Positions 1 through 6,030 of a DNA stretch of 6,223 nucleotides are shown in pieces (within the stretch, counting starts at the first letter, position 1; each line of letters begins with the position of its first letter). Source of the stretch: Pseudomonadota bacterium. GTDB lineage: Bacteria > Pseudomonadota > Alphaproteobacteria > Rhizobiales > Xanthobacteraceae. The position numbers were made by a program, and so were the translations under genes. The stretch covers positions 1 through 6,223 of the forward strand of contig JAJYAH010000435.1 in assembly GCA_021779635.1 (NCBI GenBank). The letters run 5' to 3'. The notes beneath the pieces are model-generated. The model was given only the letters and a program-made list of their open reading frames with translations. It had not been told where the DNA came from and ran no database searches.

Positions 1-2
1 CA

Positions 3-383
3 ACGCTCGGCCATATGGAAATCATGGAGCGCGCGGCGGCCTATTTTCCCGGCTTCGGCGTCAAGCTGTGGGTGATCCTTCAGGACATCACACAATTGCA
101 GCGGTACTACACCAATGGCTGGGAGACGTTCCTCGGCAATGCCGGGCTGTTGCAATTCTTCGCCAATGGCGACGAAGAAACGCTGCGTTATGTTGCAGGT
201 CGCCTCGAAAAACTGATCGCGCCGTTCGAGCTGAGAACGGCATTTTCACGGCAGCGCTTCAGCCAATTGCTGCTGATGGAGGGCATGCCGGCAGCGGCGG
301 CACTGCGGCTTGAGCATGCCGACGTCGAGATGATCCGCGAGCGGGCGCGGGCGATATCGCGGGCGCCAGGCTTGCTCGTCTGA
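3..383 (+). CDS. TraG/VirD4-family type IV secretion coupling ATPase, C-terminal fragment
   Basis: This is the 3' end of a gene that starts left of the window; the first complete codon is at position 3 and TGA is at 381-383. The visible 126 residues begin TLGHMEIMERA and continue with FPGFGVKLWVILQDITQLQ, which matches the stretch following the Walker B region of TraG/VirD4 coupling proteins, including the conserved Gln-containing QD.TQL strand. A GNAGLLQFFANGDEET segment and a terminal EGMPAAAALRLEH segment are also typical of the rhizobial TraG-like members. Family members are inner-membrane hexameric ATPases that pass relaxase-DNA complexes to the type IV secretion channel. The membrane anchor and Walker A and B motifs lie outside the window. 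The segment between the GNAG and EGMP motifs seems short compared with many family members, but this is from memory. The gene is convergent with the next one, 7 nt away. The family call is fairly secure; the exact subfamily is not. Confidence 0.85.
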   Translation, partial: TLGHMEIMERAAAYFPGFGVKLWVILQDITQLQRYYTNGWETFLGNAGLLQFFANGDEETLRYVAGRLEKLIAPFELRTAFSRQRFSQLLLMEGMPAAAALRLEHADVEMIRERARAISRAPGLLV

Positions 384-390
384 ATGAGAA

Positions 391-1029
391 TCACAAACCC
401 GCCGCGAAGGTCACTTCGCGGCGGCCCCATAGCTGCTCCATCGCTACCTGAAGATCAGCCGCAAGCACCTCAGCCGTGCGGCAGTTCTTGCCACGGCGAT
501 TCACGGTCATATACTCGACGAATCGTGTGCCGCAGATACCGCAAATGACCCAGCGTTCGGGATCACCGTCCTTCATTTGCAACTCCGGCCAGTTGTCGCC
601 GATATCGTTGGCGTAAAAGACGTCAACGCCATCGACGATCATGGCGTCGGGACGGATTTCGACGCTATGCGAGGTTTCGATCTTCCAGCAAATGATGAGC
701 GCATTAAGACCCACGAGCAGAGCAAGAGCCGTCAGGAACGACAGGCCGGAATAAGAAAAGACGAGCGGGATGCACGTCACCGTAACAATGAGGCAGGCCA
801 GGCCGCGGAGGGTGGTCAGAAGCAGGCCGCGATTTTGATCTTTATAGAAAATGAGAATGCCGCCCTCTGGCGTTAGCATGCGGGTATAGCCCTTGAACGG
901 GTTGCGGCGCCCGTCAACCGGCAGCAGTTCGTCGTCCGCCGTCGAGATCGCCGCTTCTGTTCGGGCGAGTTCATTCCCTAGCCGCGGATCGAATTCTACG
1001 CCAGGCGGGACGAAGCGCAAATCTCTCAT
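391..1029 (-). CDS. Hypothetical two-span membrane protein, possibly the 3' part of an amber-interrupted gene
   Basis: This 212-residue frame starts MRDLRFVPPG. I do not recognise a named family. It has a soluble N-terminal part (1-70), two adjacent hydrophobic segments at about 72-92 and 95-115, and a hydrophilic C-terminal part of about 95 residues with a C-G-I-C-G motif (Cys163, Cys166). That topology predicts both termini in the cytoplasm with a short hairpin through the inner membrane. The two cysteines could bind metal or form a redox pair, but a bare CxxC is weak evidence. The ATG at 1029 has no good Shine-Dalgarno sequence; only GCAAGA precedes it. The frame is open upstream for three more codons (Ile-Ala-Arg) to a TAG at 1041-1039, beyond which the same frame continues to an ATG at 1161. 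The true start may therefore be upstream. The gene is downstream of the TPR gene and probably in its operon. That it is coding is likely; its function is unknown. Confidence 0.75.
   Translation of the reverse strand: MRDLRFVPPGVEFDPRLGNELARTEAAISTADDELLPVDGRRNPFKGYTRMLTPEGGILIFYKDQNRGLLLTTLRGLACLIVTVTCIPLVFSYSGLSFLTALALLVGLNALIICWKIETSHSVEIRPDAMIVDGVDVFYANDIGDNWPELQMKDGDPERWVICGICGTRFVEYMTVNRRGKNCRTAEVLAADLQVAMEQLWGRREVTFAAGL
399..424. terminator. Perfect stem-loop in a convergent gene junction, possible bidirectional terminator
   Basis: CCGCCGCGAAG (399-409) and CTTCGCGGCGG (414-424) are exact reverse complements, giving an 11-bp GC-rich stem with a 4-nt loop, GTCA. It begins 15 nt after the TraG-like stop codon and lies inside the last codons of the convergent minus-strand gene. 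No run of T follows on the plus strand. On the minus strand the following bases read GTTTGTGA, only weakly T-rich. It may act as a factor-assisted terminator or as an mRNA 3'-end stabiliser. The structure is seen directly; the function is inferred. Confidence 0.45.
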
Positions 1030-1038
1030 TCTTGCAAT

Positions 1039-1161
1039 CTATCGCACCAGCTCTTCCAACTTAACGGCGATATTGCGCAGTTCCCAAACTTTGCCGGGCC
1101 TTACGCGCCTTCGACCTTTTGCAGACACCGAAACCGATGGGCTCCGCCTCCCGGCGTTCAT
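1039..1161 (-). CDS. 40-codon basic ORF coupled to the TPR gene; possible N-terminal part of the next gene
   Basis: ATG at 1161-1159 overlaps the TGA stop of the TPR gene (1160-1158) as ATGA, the usual sign of translational coupling. The frame runs 40 codons to TAG at 1041-1039. The peptide has a disordered, Arg/Ser-rich first half (NAGRRSPSVSVSAKGRRRVR) and an amphipathic helical end (WELRNIAVKLEELVR). It fills almost the whole gap between the two larger genes. The TAG is in the same frame as the 212-residue gene and is followed by only three sense codons before that gene's ATG. Replacing TAG with CAG would give LEELVRQIARMRDLRF, a smooth continuation. It is therefore either a separate small protein, the N-terminus of a 256-residue protein broken by one nonsense change, or a case of amber readthrough. 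No clear ribosome-binding site is seen ahead of 1161. No homologue is recognised. Confidence 0.5.
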   Translation of the reverse strand: MNAGRRSPSVSVSAKGRRRVRPGKVWELRNIAVKLEELVR

Positions 1162-4100
1162 TGGTTCACTCGTTGCAGTTCGATTTTTGCGTCATAATAG
1201 GGAATGTCGGCCTTCGAGCACACCCGAAGGGCGTCATCTAGCCCGCGGACCGCGCTTTGTTTGTCGCCCTGCATTTCGTGCCAGACCGCGACGTAGAATT
1301 GAATTTCGCAGCGTTCGTCTCCGGCACCGGCAAGCACGGTTTCTGCTTTGATTTGTCCGACAAATAATTCGACGAGTGGATGAAGTCGGTCCGATCCATC
1401 GAGCTTTTTTGCATTTTCGGCTAGTTCTTTAATGGCGATGGCGGGCGCCTTGCGTGCATGCAGAATATATTGCCGTAGCACAGCCCTCGTCGTCGATGGA
1501 CCGCGAGCAATCGCATCGGCGTAGTCCTTGTCCGCCTCGTCGTACGCCTGTTTTGCTTCATAGGCCTTTCCCCGATCGAAATAGGCGTACACAAATTTAG
1601 GATCCTGATCGATGGCCGTACTGTAGTCTTCTATCGCCTTGTCATATTTGGACATGGCGTAATAAGTGTCGCCACGATCGTCGTATGCTCTCGAGTCGCG
1701 GATGTTGATCGCCACAAGCGCGGTATAATCCGACAGCGCCGATTCGTAATCTCCAATGCCACGATAGGCTCGTGCCCGCCGCCGATAGATATCTGGCGAC
1801 ATCGGCGTGATTTTCAGTATCGCGTCGTAGTCATTGATTGCACTCCGATAGTCACCTCTTTCCTCAAACAGTTCCGCGCGACGAAAGTGAGCAAAAGTAT
1901 TCACGGGAAACGCCTTCGTTTGGATCGCCTTAGCGTAATCGTCCAACGCTTGAGCGAACTCGCCCTTGCTCGCAGAGATATTAGCGAGATTTACATATGC
2001 CGATCCAAGATCGGCAGGACGTGGTTGAAGACCTAAGACCTTCTCGTAATCTTGAATGGCTCGCGCATAGTCGTGGCGTTCGTGATAAATGTTGCCGCGA
2101 CCTAGATATGCTGCGGCATTTGTTGAATCGATTTTGATCGTCCGATCAAAATCTTCAAGCGCCTTTTGCTGAGATCCTGGCATCCTTGCGTATGTCTTGC
2201 CGCGCGCCAGATACAGCAAAGGCTCCTCGGGATTGATCGTTAGCGCGTCGTCAAAATCGCGAATTGCATCATTGAATTTCGACCTTCCGAGATAGAGCAT
2301 TCCGCGCGCGGTGTAAGCACCAAGCAAGACGTGCAGGTTCTTGCCTTTGGCCTCGGCAATCAGGTGAGTCATCGCATCAAGCGAAGCATCATAGTCTCCC
2401 TTTATCGCGGACCTGAACACTTTGGCCATAGTAGAAAGAAGTGTGTCTTTGCTGAGCTTTTCCAACTCGACCAAATCAGCCTCACCGCCAACAACATCAT
2501 TCTGCGCGAGGCGTGCGATCCCTCTACCTAGGTAACCCCAGGGCTCGGTCGGTGCGAGTTCGACGATCTCGGCAAAGTCCCTGGACGCAGCGCCAAAATT
2601 CCCAAGCTTCAGATAAAGGCCGCCACGCACCATGTACGTTTGAACAGACGTCCGATCGCGGCGAAGGGCCTCGTCAAAATCTTTGAGGGCATCAGCTATT
2701 TTTCCGCTCGATCCATAGGAAAGTCCGCGGCCTGCATAAGCGGCCGCCTGCGTCGGGTCGAGCCGAATTGCATCGTCGAAGTCGGTGATGGCCTCCTTGA
2801 TGCGCAGAGTCATGTTGAAGGCCAACCCCCGGCCGAGATAAGCACGGGCTGCGGTCACATTGTCAAAATCCGGCGTCTTGGAAATGCGAGTAATTGCCTC
2901 GCTGAGATCAGCGATCGCCTGCGGGAAATTCTCCGCAGCAAAATATGCATAACCTCGATTTATCCAGGCGCCGATGTAGTCGGGATCAATCTCGATTGCC
3001 TTATCATAATTGGCTATGGCCTCAGTGAATTTCCCAGTCGCATAAAAGACATTGCCGCGGCCGTTGTACGCAAACGCAAACACTGGGTTGAGCCGGATCG
3101 CTTCGGCGTAGTCCAAGAGTGCGGCTTCGTAGTTTCCCTTGAGCTGAAGCGCATTAGCGCGATTGTTGAATGCACTAGCCAGCTGCGGGTCAATCGCAAT
3201 TGCCTGGTTGTATTCGTTGATTGCGAGGTCGGGGTTTGGCGGGACGCGATCGAGGTAGACGTTTCCTCTGTTATTGTAAGGCCACGCGAATTTATTCGGG
3301 GCACGGCGTATCGCCTCGCTGTAGTTCGAAAATGCGCTGTTCAAGTCATGCTTGGCGTGAAACGCGGAACCAATCTCATTGAAGTCGGCTGCGGTAGGAT
3401 CGATTTCGGCAGCTCTTTTGTATTCAGCAATCGATCCATCATAGTTCCGGTATGAAAAAGCGGATGCCCCCAATTGTCGATGCGCTTCAGCTTCATTCTT
3501 ATTGCTTACTGCTCTCGCCCGCGACCAATCATCAGCCACGGCTTGCGTAAGTCTGTCGGCTTCGGCGTTCTTTCCCTCAGCCCTGAGACGCGCAGCTTCT
3601 TCCAACCGCGGATCGACTTTGGGGAACGCGGCAAGGCTGGATTGATCTGATCCAGCGTTAGGTCCGATCAGTACCCTTGGATCGACGAACATAGGGATTT
3701 GTATACCTTCAACTGGAAGGGTCGGGTTTTCTCCAGTTATCGGTTCGGTCGCGGCAATTTCGGCCTGAGGCGCGGCTTCACGTGATACGTGGCCCAAGAT
3801 CCGCAAGCTTATGAAGATCCCAATGCCGACCAGCAGGAGGATCGTTGCGAGTATCGCCATCAGGCGCAGCTCAGGCGTATCGAGACCGCGACGCTTAACG
3901 ATCGCCGCGCTTGCGGCCGAGCAGGTGGAAAGCTCTCTTTCAGCGTCAAGAGCGGTCGAACGGGTCGGCTCGCTTAACGCGGCAGATTCGAACTTGTCAT
4001 CTGGCGCGGCCGCGCCGCTTGCTGCCTCGTCCTGTTCTCGACTTGAAGCATCGTGGCTCGTTTGAAGTTCGCCGTCTTGGACAACCTCAAGTGACGTTCT

Positions 4101-4571
4101 CTTAATTTTGCTTAGGGCGTGTTCGAGAAATGGAATCCACAGCGACGGCGTTTCGCCATATGGCGGAGCAAACGGACAGATTTTGAGATGGTGCAGGGTC
4201 GCCGCGATACAATTGATATGGTCTTGTTGTATTGGAGATAGGGGGTGAGTACGGAACTTGCTCCGTGGGAGATACTTGCGCGCATCCTCGCCAAAGCCGA
4301 AGAGTCGGTCGTATGCCGCTCTCTTATTGGACCGCATCGCGGTATCCGGCAGTACTCCCGTGACCTTTTTATAGACCTCCTTCAGCCTGTCTTCGTCGAT
4401 TTTGTCGTCGCCGGCGCGTACTATTATCGAGTCGATGATCTGATTGATCAGCGATCTCACCCGATCCATTTCTTTAGTGTCAGAATGGCTCCCGCTGTCC
4501 TCGGCAGAAATGGCCCCTTGCGATACGGACGCTATCGCCGTGTCGCTTTGCTTACCAATAGTACCGGACAT
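1158..4571 (-). CDS. Large single-span membrane protein with about 18-20 tetratricopeptide repeats
   Basis: This 1137-residue protein has three regions. Residues 1-230 are cytoplasmic: a helical part at about 35-157 that I do not recognise, then an acidic, Ala/Ser-rich, probably disordered linker (160-225). A positively charged KRR (226-228) precedes one membrane span at about 236-257, so by the positive-inside rule the C-terminus is periplasmic. From about 362 to 1025 there is a nearly continuous TPR array, 34-residue units with the pattern A...RG..Y...G.Y..AI.DY..AI..DP. One degenerate stretch interrupts it at 680-745, and a last partial unit sits near 1090-1120. TPR superhelices bind peptides or scaffold protein complexes; no catalytic motif is visible. 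The ATG at 4571 is well supported: GGAAG lies 6 nt upstream and an in-frame TGA immediately precedes it. The stop overlaps the start of the next ORF. Its partner and process are unknown; envelope scaffolding or signal transmission is inference. Confidence 0.9.
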   Translation of the reverse strand: MSGTIGKQSDTAIASVSQGAISAEDSGSHSDTKEMDRVRSLINQIIDSIIVRAGDDKIDEDRLKEVYKKVTGVLPDTAMRSNKRAAYDRLFGFGEDARKYLPRSKFRTHPLSPIQQDHINCIAATLHHLKICPFAPPYGETPSLWIPFLEHALSKIKRTSLEVVQDGELQTSHDASSREQDEAASGAAAPDDKFESAALSEPTRSTALDAERELSTCSAASAAIVKRRGLDTPELRLMAILATILLLVGIGIFISLRILGHVSREAAPQAEIAATEPITGENPTLPVEGIQIPMFVDPRVLIGPNAGSDQSSLAAFPKVDPRLEEAARLRAEGKNAEADRLTQAVADDWSRARAVSNKNEAEAHRQLGASAFSYRNYDGSIAEYKRAAEIDPTAADFNEIGSAFHAKHDLNSAFSNYSEAIRRAPNKFAWPYNNRGNVYLDRVPPNPDLAINEYNQAIAIDPQLASAFNNRANALQLKGNYEAALLDYAEAIRLNPVFAFAYNGRGNVFYATGKFTEAIANYDKAIEIDPDYIGAWINRGYAYFAAENFPQAIADLSEAITRISKTPDFDNVTAARAYLGRGLAFNMTLRIKEAITDFDDAIRLDPTQAAAYAGRGLSYGSSGKIADALKDFDEALRRDRTSVQTYMVRGGLYLKLGNFGAASRDFAEIVELAPTEPWGYLGRGIARLAQNDVVGGEADLVELEKLSKDTLLSTMAKVFRSAIKGDYDASLDAMTHLIAEAKGKNLHVLLGAYTARGMLYLGRSKFNDAIRDFDDALTINPEEPLLYLARGKTYARMPGSQQKALEDFDRTIKIDSTNAAAYLGRGNIYHERHDYARAIQDYEKVLGLQPRPADLGSAYVNLANISASKGEFAQALDDYAKAIQTKAFPVNTFAHFRRAELFEERGDYRSAINDYDAILKITPMSPDIYRRRARAYRGIGDYESALSDYTALVAINIRDSRAYDDRGDTYYAMSKYDKAIEDYSTAIDQDPKFVYAYFDRGKAYEAKQAYDEADKDYADAIARGPSTTRAVLRQYILHARKAPAIAIKELAENAKKLDGSDRLHPLVELFVGQIKAETVLAGAGDERCEIQFYVAVWHEMQGDKQSAVRGLDDALRVCSKADIPYYDAKIELQRVNQ
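1497..3488 (-). repeat. Tandem TPR-encoding array
   Basis: This part of the large minus-strand gene encodes residues 362-1025, made of consecutive units of about 34 residues (roughly 102 bp). Recurrent signatures are GRGNVY, LGRG or DRGDTY in helix A and AI.DYD.AI.IDP in helix B. At DNA level the units have diverged, so this is an ancient protein repeat and not a recent expansion. Units near residues 680-745 are degenerate and may be a hinge. Confidence 0.85.
3801..3866 (-). other. Predicted transmembrane segment of the TPR protein
   Basis: Codons 236-257 encode LRLMAILATILLLVGIGIFI and following hydrophobic residues, the only long hydrophobic stretch in the protein. It is flanked by KRR on the N-terminal side. 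It is internal, 235 residues from the start, so it is a signal anchor and not a cleavable signal peptide. Confidence 0.8.
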
Positions 4572-4839
4572 TCATAACTTCCGTGCGTGCGTAGTCGTGG
4601 CACATTCTGCCGGAAGTCGCAGGCAAGCAAAAGTAATCTCCTCAGAACGGGCCCCCGTCGATCTGGGATGCGACTGATATCGGTGCGCTCTCCGACAGGC
4701 ACTGCAGCTCAGACGGACGAAATATGCAAAAAAGCATCGCGTTTAAGACATTGATGTGATTACGAAATCATTTATCGCGCTTGCTTGTCGGACGAATTCT
4801 ATTTTAAGTTGTATTTCTAATTTTTTTCGCGCGTGGCGT
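4572..4839. other. Divergent intergenic region, presumed promoters for both directions
   Basis: These 268 bp separate the leftward TPR operon from the rightward GPA-repeat gene, so both promoters should lie here. The right half is AT-rich, including a run of T at about 4821-4827 just before the rightward gene. A weak sigma70-like pair is possible: TTGTCG at 4785-4790 and TTGTAT at 4809-4814 with an 18-nt spacer. A small inverted repeat, TGATT-ACGA-AATCA, lies at 4757-4770. On the minus strand GAGGAG (4640-4645) occurs without a gene start that fits it. No RNA gene, integrase site or other ORF of merit was seen. The exact promoters cannot be fixed by eye. Confidence 0.4.
4578..4582 (-). promoter_or_regulatory. 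Ribosome-binding site of the TPR gene
   Basis: On the minus strand GGAAG is followed by 6 nt and then the ATG at 4571. Because a stop codon (4574-4572) lies in frame directly before that ATG, this site fixes the start of the gene. Confidence 0.7.
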
Positions 4840-5352
4840 ATGAACTACAAGCAACAGATCGTCCAGGAAATTGACCCAAAGGACGGCGTTATCAGGGAAT
4901 GGCATCGTTTGAACGGGCGCCTGCATCGCGAGGAGACCGAGGGCCCGGTCTTTACTATTAGCGATCTCGAAACCGGGCGCATCCACGTCGAGAGATACTA
5001 CCGACACGGTAAAATATACCGAGAAAAAGGACCTGCCGTCGTTAAGCGCACTACCGAGGGCGTTACTGTCTATGTAGCGTATAAACGGTACGGGTTATTT
5101 CATCGTAATCCTGAGGAAGGGCCGGCGTGGATCGAGAGAAACCGGTCAGGTACTGTCGTGACAATGGAGGGCTGGTTGTTATACGACGAGGCTTACCGCC
5201 ACCCGGATGCCGGTCCCTGGTGCATTCAACGGTGTCCCGAGACCGGGAGGATCACCAGCGAACAATATTTGACGCTCAATCAGTTCGCAGAACTTGGCCG
5301 GCCTCAGCGGAGGTGTCCGCGCGTATCAAGTGCTAAGCCATTCCCCAAGTAG
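4840..5352 (+). CDS. GPA-repeat protein, YwqK/MORN-like, function unknown
   Basis: From the ATG at 4840 this encodes 170 residues, MNYKQQIVQEID onward. It is made of at least four repeats of about 30 residues, each ending in a [HY]R-x(2-5)-GP-[AVW] core: NGRLHREETEGPV (25-37), HGKIYREKGPAVV (56-68), YGLFHRNPEEGPAW (84-97) and the weaker YDEAYRHPDAGPW (115-127). A (E)TG.I..E.Y strand-like stretch precedes each core, and a fifth partial unit starts near residue 134. HR.(E)DGPA hairpin repeats like these occur in many bacterial, phage and giant-virus proteins and resemble the YwqK and MORN repeat classes. They probably form a beta-hairpin ladder, and no enzyme motif is visible. An upstream GTG at 4756 would add 28 residues, but neither start has a strong Shine-Dalgarno. 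I prefer 4840 because the repeat-bearing sequence begins just after it. There is no signal peptide from 4840, so it is likely cytoplasmic. Confidence 0.75.
   Translation: MNYKQQIVQEIDPKDGVIREWHRLNGRLHREETEGPVFTISDLETGRIHVERYYRHGKIYREKGPAVVKRTTEGVTVYVAYKRYGLFHRNPEEGPAWIERNRSGTVVTMEGWLLYDEAYRHPDAGPWCIQRCPETGRITSEQYLTLNQFAELGRPQRRCPRVSSAKPFPK
4873..5229 (+). repeat. Four tandem GPA-type protein repeats
   Basis: Codons 12-130 of the GPA-repeat gene carry four units of about 30 codons. The cores LHREETEGPV, IYREKGPAV, FHRNPEEGPAW and YRHPDAGPW recur at intervals of about 28-31 residues. The first three are well conserved and the fourth has lost its Gly-(Lys/Arg)-Leu turn. Confidence 0.7.
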
Positions 5353-5392
5353 CGAGCCCGGCCCTAAACGGCACGCCTCTACCAAGAATTCC

Positions 5393-5449
5393 GCGATTTT
5401 CCCGGGTTTCCCGTATTTTAAAAGCGATTTCCCGCAATTGACGTTCCCG
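5393..5449 (+). repeat. Iterated TTCCCG / GCGATTTCCCG direct repeats
   Basis: TTCCCG occurs four times in 51 bp, at 5399, 5408, 5429 and 5444. Two copies sit in a longer near-identical repeat: GCGATTTTCCCG (5393-5404) and GCGATTTCCCG (5424-5434), about 30 bp apart, close to three helical turns. A palindrome TTTTAAAA (5416-5423) lies between them. The repeats are upstream of the small-gene cluster that begins at 5505, so an iterated regulator-binding site is one reading. A replication-like iteron array is another but is less likely given so few copies. The motif is seen directly; its role is inferred. Confidence 0.5.
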
Positions 5450-5463
5450 TAGTTGAACGTTCA
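5438..5463 (+). promoter_or_regulatory. Candidate operator or promoter for the small-gene cluster
   Basis: TTGACGTTC (5438-5446) is repeated as TTGAACGTTC (5453-5462), a direct repeat with a period of about 16 bp. The second copy contains the perfect 10-bp palindrome TGAACGTTCA (5454-5463). ACGTTC (5441-5446) and GAACGT (5455-5460) also form an inverted pair. TTGACG would serve as a -35 element, but the sequence 17 nt on (TCAGCT) is a poor -10. The nested half-sites suggest a dimeric repressor or activator site about 42-67 nt ahead of the ATG at 5505. Confidence 0.4.
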
Positions 5464-5504
5464 GCTCTGTTGTCCTCAGCATTTTCAAGCAAGACGAGGA
5501 CAAA

Positions 5505-5807
5505 ATGAAAGCGAAAGGCAATCTTCAGAGAAAGCTGCTGGCGCCTATCGGGTGCATCCTTGAGGCTTACACAGAGGGCAGCGAGCATCGCGCCCATGCC
5601 CGGGGCCGGCTAACGGAAATCGCACCGAACACTTTCAGCATCACTCCGTTCTATCTGCGCGAAATCTCCGGTCCGGACGTTCATTGGCTTTGCCCCGAAC
5701 CTGGCGCCGCGATCGAGACCACCACCCCGATCACGAATTTCGACGAGGCTCACAGCGCACTGGCGTGGTGGGCAACTCAGGCCTTTGCCAAGAGCCGGAC
5801 TCTTTAG
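5505..5807 (+). CDS. Hypothetical protein, 100 aa, first gene of the small-gene cluster
   Basis: The ATG at 5505 is preceded by GAGGA (5496-5500), a good ribosome-binding site though slightly close. The protein has a basic start (MKAKGNLQRK), a probable beta-rich middle with a Trp-Leu-Cys segment near residue 61, and a helical end (FDEAHSALAWWATQAFAKS). There is no membrane span, signal peptide or recognised domain. Its stop codon overlaps the Shine-Dalgarno of the next gene, so the two are surely co-transcribed. It follows the repeated-motif region at 5393-5463, which probably controls it. I do not recognise the family. Small proteins like this next to a SprT-like gene are common on rhizobial conjugative elements, but that is recollection and gives no function. 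Confidence 0.7.
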   Translation: MKAKGNLQRKLLAPIGCILEAYTEGSEHRAHARGRLTEIAPNTFSITPFYLREISGPDVHWLCPEPGAAIETTTPITNFDEAHSALAWWATQAFAKSRTL

Positions 5808-5810
5808 GAG
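5806..5810 (+). promoter_or_regulatory. Ribosome-binding site deciding the GTG start at 5818
   Basis: AGGAG lies 7 nt before GTG at 5818-5820 and overlaps the TAG stop (5805-5807) of the preceding gene. The frame is open further up to a TTG at 5785, but that codon lies inside the upstream gene and lacks such a site. GTG 5818 is therefore the better start. Confidence 0.7.
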
Positions 5811-5817
5811 TCGCGCC

Positions 5818-6030
5818 GTGCTAGACAACGTCATTCCTTTCGACTTTCGAGACAAGAAGAAGCTGTCGGCATTCCACAGCGCAGAGGCCGCGCACGCCGA
5901 TTTTCAGGCGCACGTATTCTTGCAGCTGTGCAGAGCAGGCTTCTTGCCCCACGATCAACTTGTCAACGTAGCCACGTATCTCCCACTCACCACGCTGGTC
6001 GTCCTCAAGGAACTCTTGAAGGAACGATGA
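5818..6030 (+). CDS. Hypothetical small protein, 70 aa
   Basis: Starting at GTG 5818, chosen for its AGGAG 7 nt upstream, this encodes 70 residues beginning (M)LDNVIPFDFRDKKKL. After a short N-terminal stretch with an IPFDFR motif and a KKK cluster, the rest looks all-helical: AEAAHADFQAHVFLQLCRAG, then LVNVATYLPLTTLVVLKELL. The last part is amphipathic and could mediate dimerisation or protein contact; it is not long or hydrophobic enough to be a confident membrane span. The stop TGA overlaps the ATG of the next ORF. No family is recognised. The tight placement between the 100-residue protein and the SprT-like gene suggests a joint role. Confidence 0.65.
   Translation: MLDNVIPFDFRDKKKLSAFHSAEAAHADFQAHVFLQLCRAGFLPHDQLVNVATYLPLTTLVVLKELLKER

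Noticed and set aside
893..1351. A 152-codon plus-strand open frame
   Set aside because: It crosses the ends of two minus-strand genes and the 40-codon ORF, is Arg/Ser-rich low-complexity sequence, and has no family resemblance.
2640..3455. A 271-codon plus-strand open frame antisense to the TPR gene
   Set aside because: It lies wholly inside the TPR array, whose repeats are unmistakable on the minus strand; the plus frame shows no domain and is a by-product of the codon use.
4003..4016. A perfect 14-bp GC palindrome (GGCGCGGCCGCGCC)
   Set aside because: It encodes the Gly-Ala-Ala-Ala part of a disordered linker in the TPR protein, and alanine codons in GC-rich DNA make such palindromes easily.
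4245..4577. A 110-codon plus-strand frame over the 5' end of the TPR gene
   Set aside because: The minus strand here has a firm start with a ribosome-binding site and a coherent protein; the plus frame has no supporting feature.
4724..4737. ATGC-AAAAAA-GCAT as a hairpin or terminator
   Set aside because: A 4-bp stem with a 6-nt A loop is too weak, and no U-tract follows on either strand.
4756..4839. GTG 4756 as the start of the GPA-repeat gene, adding 28 residues
   Set aside because: There is no Shine-Dalgarno sequence, the extra residues do not resemble the repeats, and the AT-rich DNA fits a promoter or leader better. It cannot be fully excluded because the ATG at 4840 also has a weak site.
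5393..5449. A CRISPR array or plasmid origin iterons
   Set aside because: The repeats are only 6-12 bp, irregularly spaced and few, with no spacer-like units and no replication gene nearby.
5441..5462. A LexA (SOS) box, suggested by the GTTC and GAAC half-sites
   Set aside because: The alphaproteobacterial LexA site is a direct GTTC-N7-GTTC repeat. Here the direct GTTC copies are 12 nt apart, and the seven-base spacing leads to TGAA.
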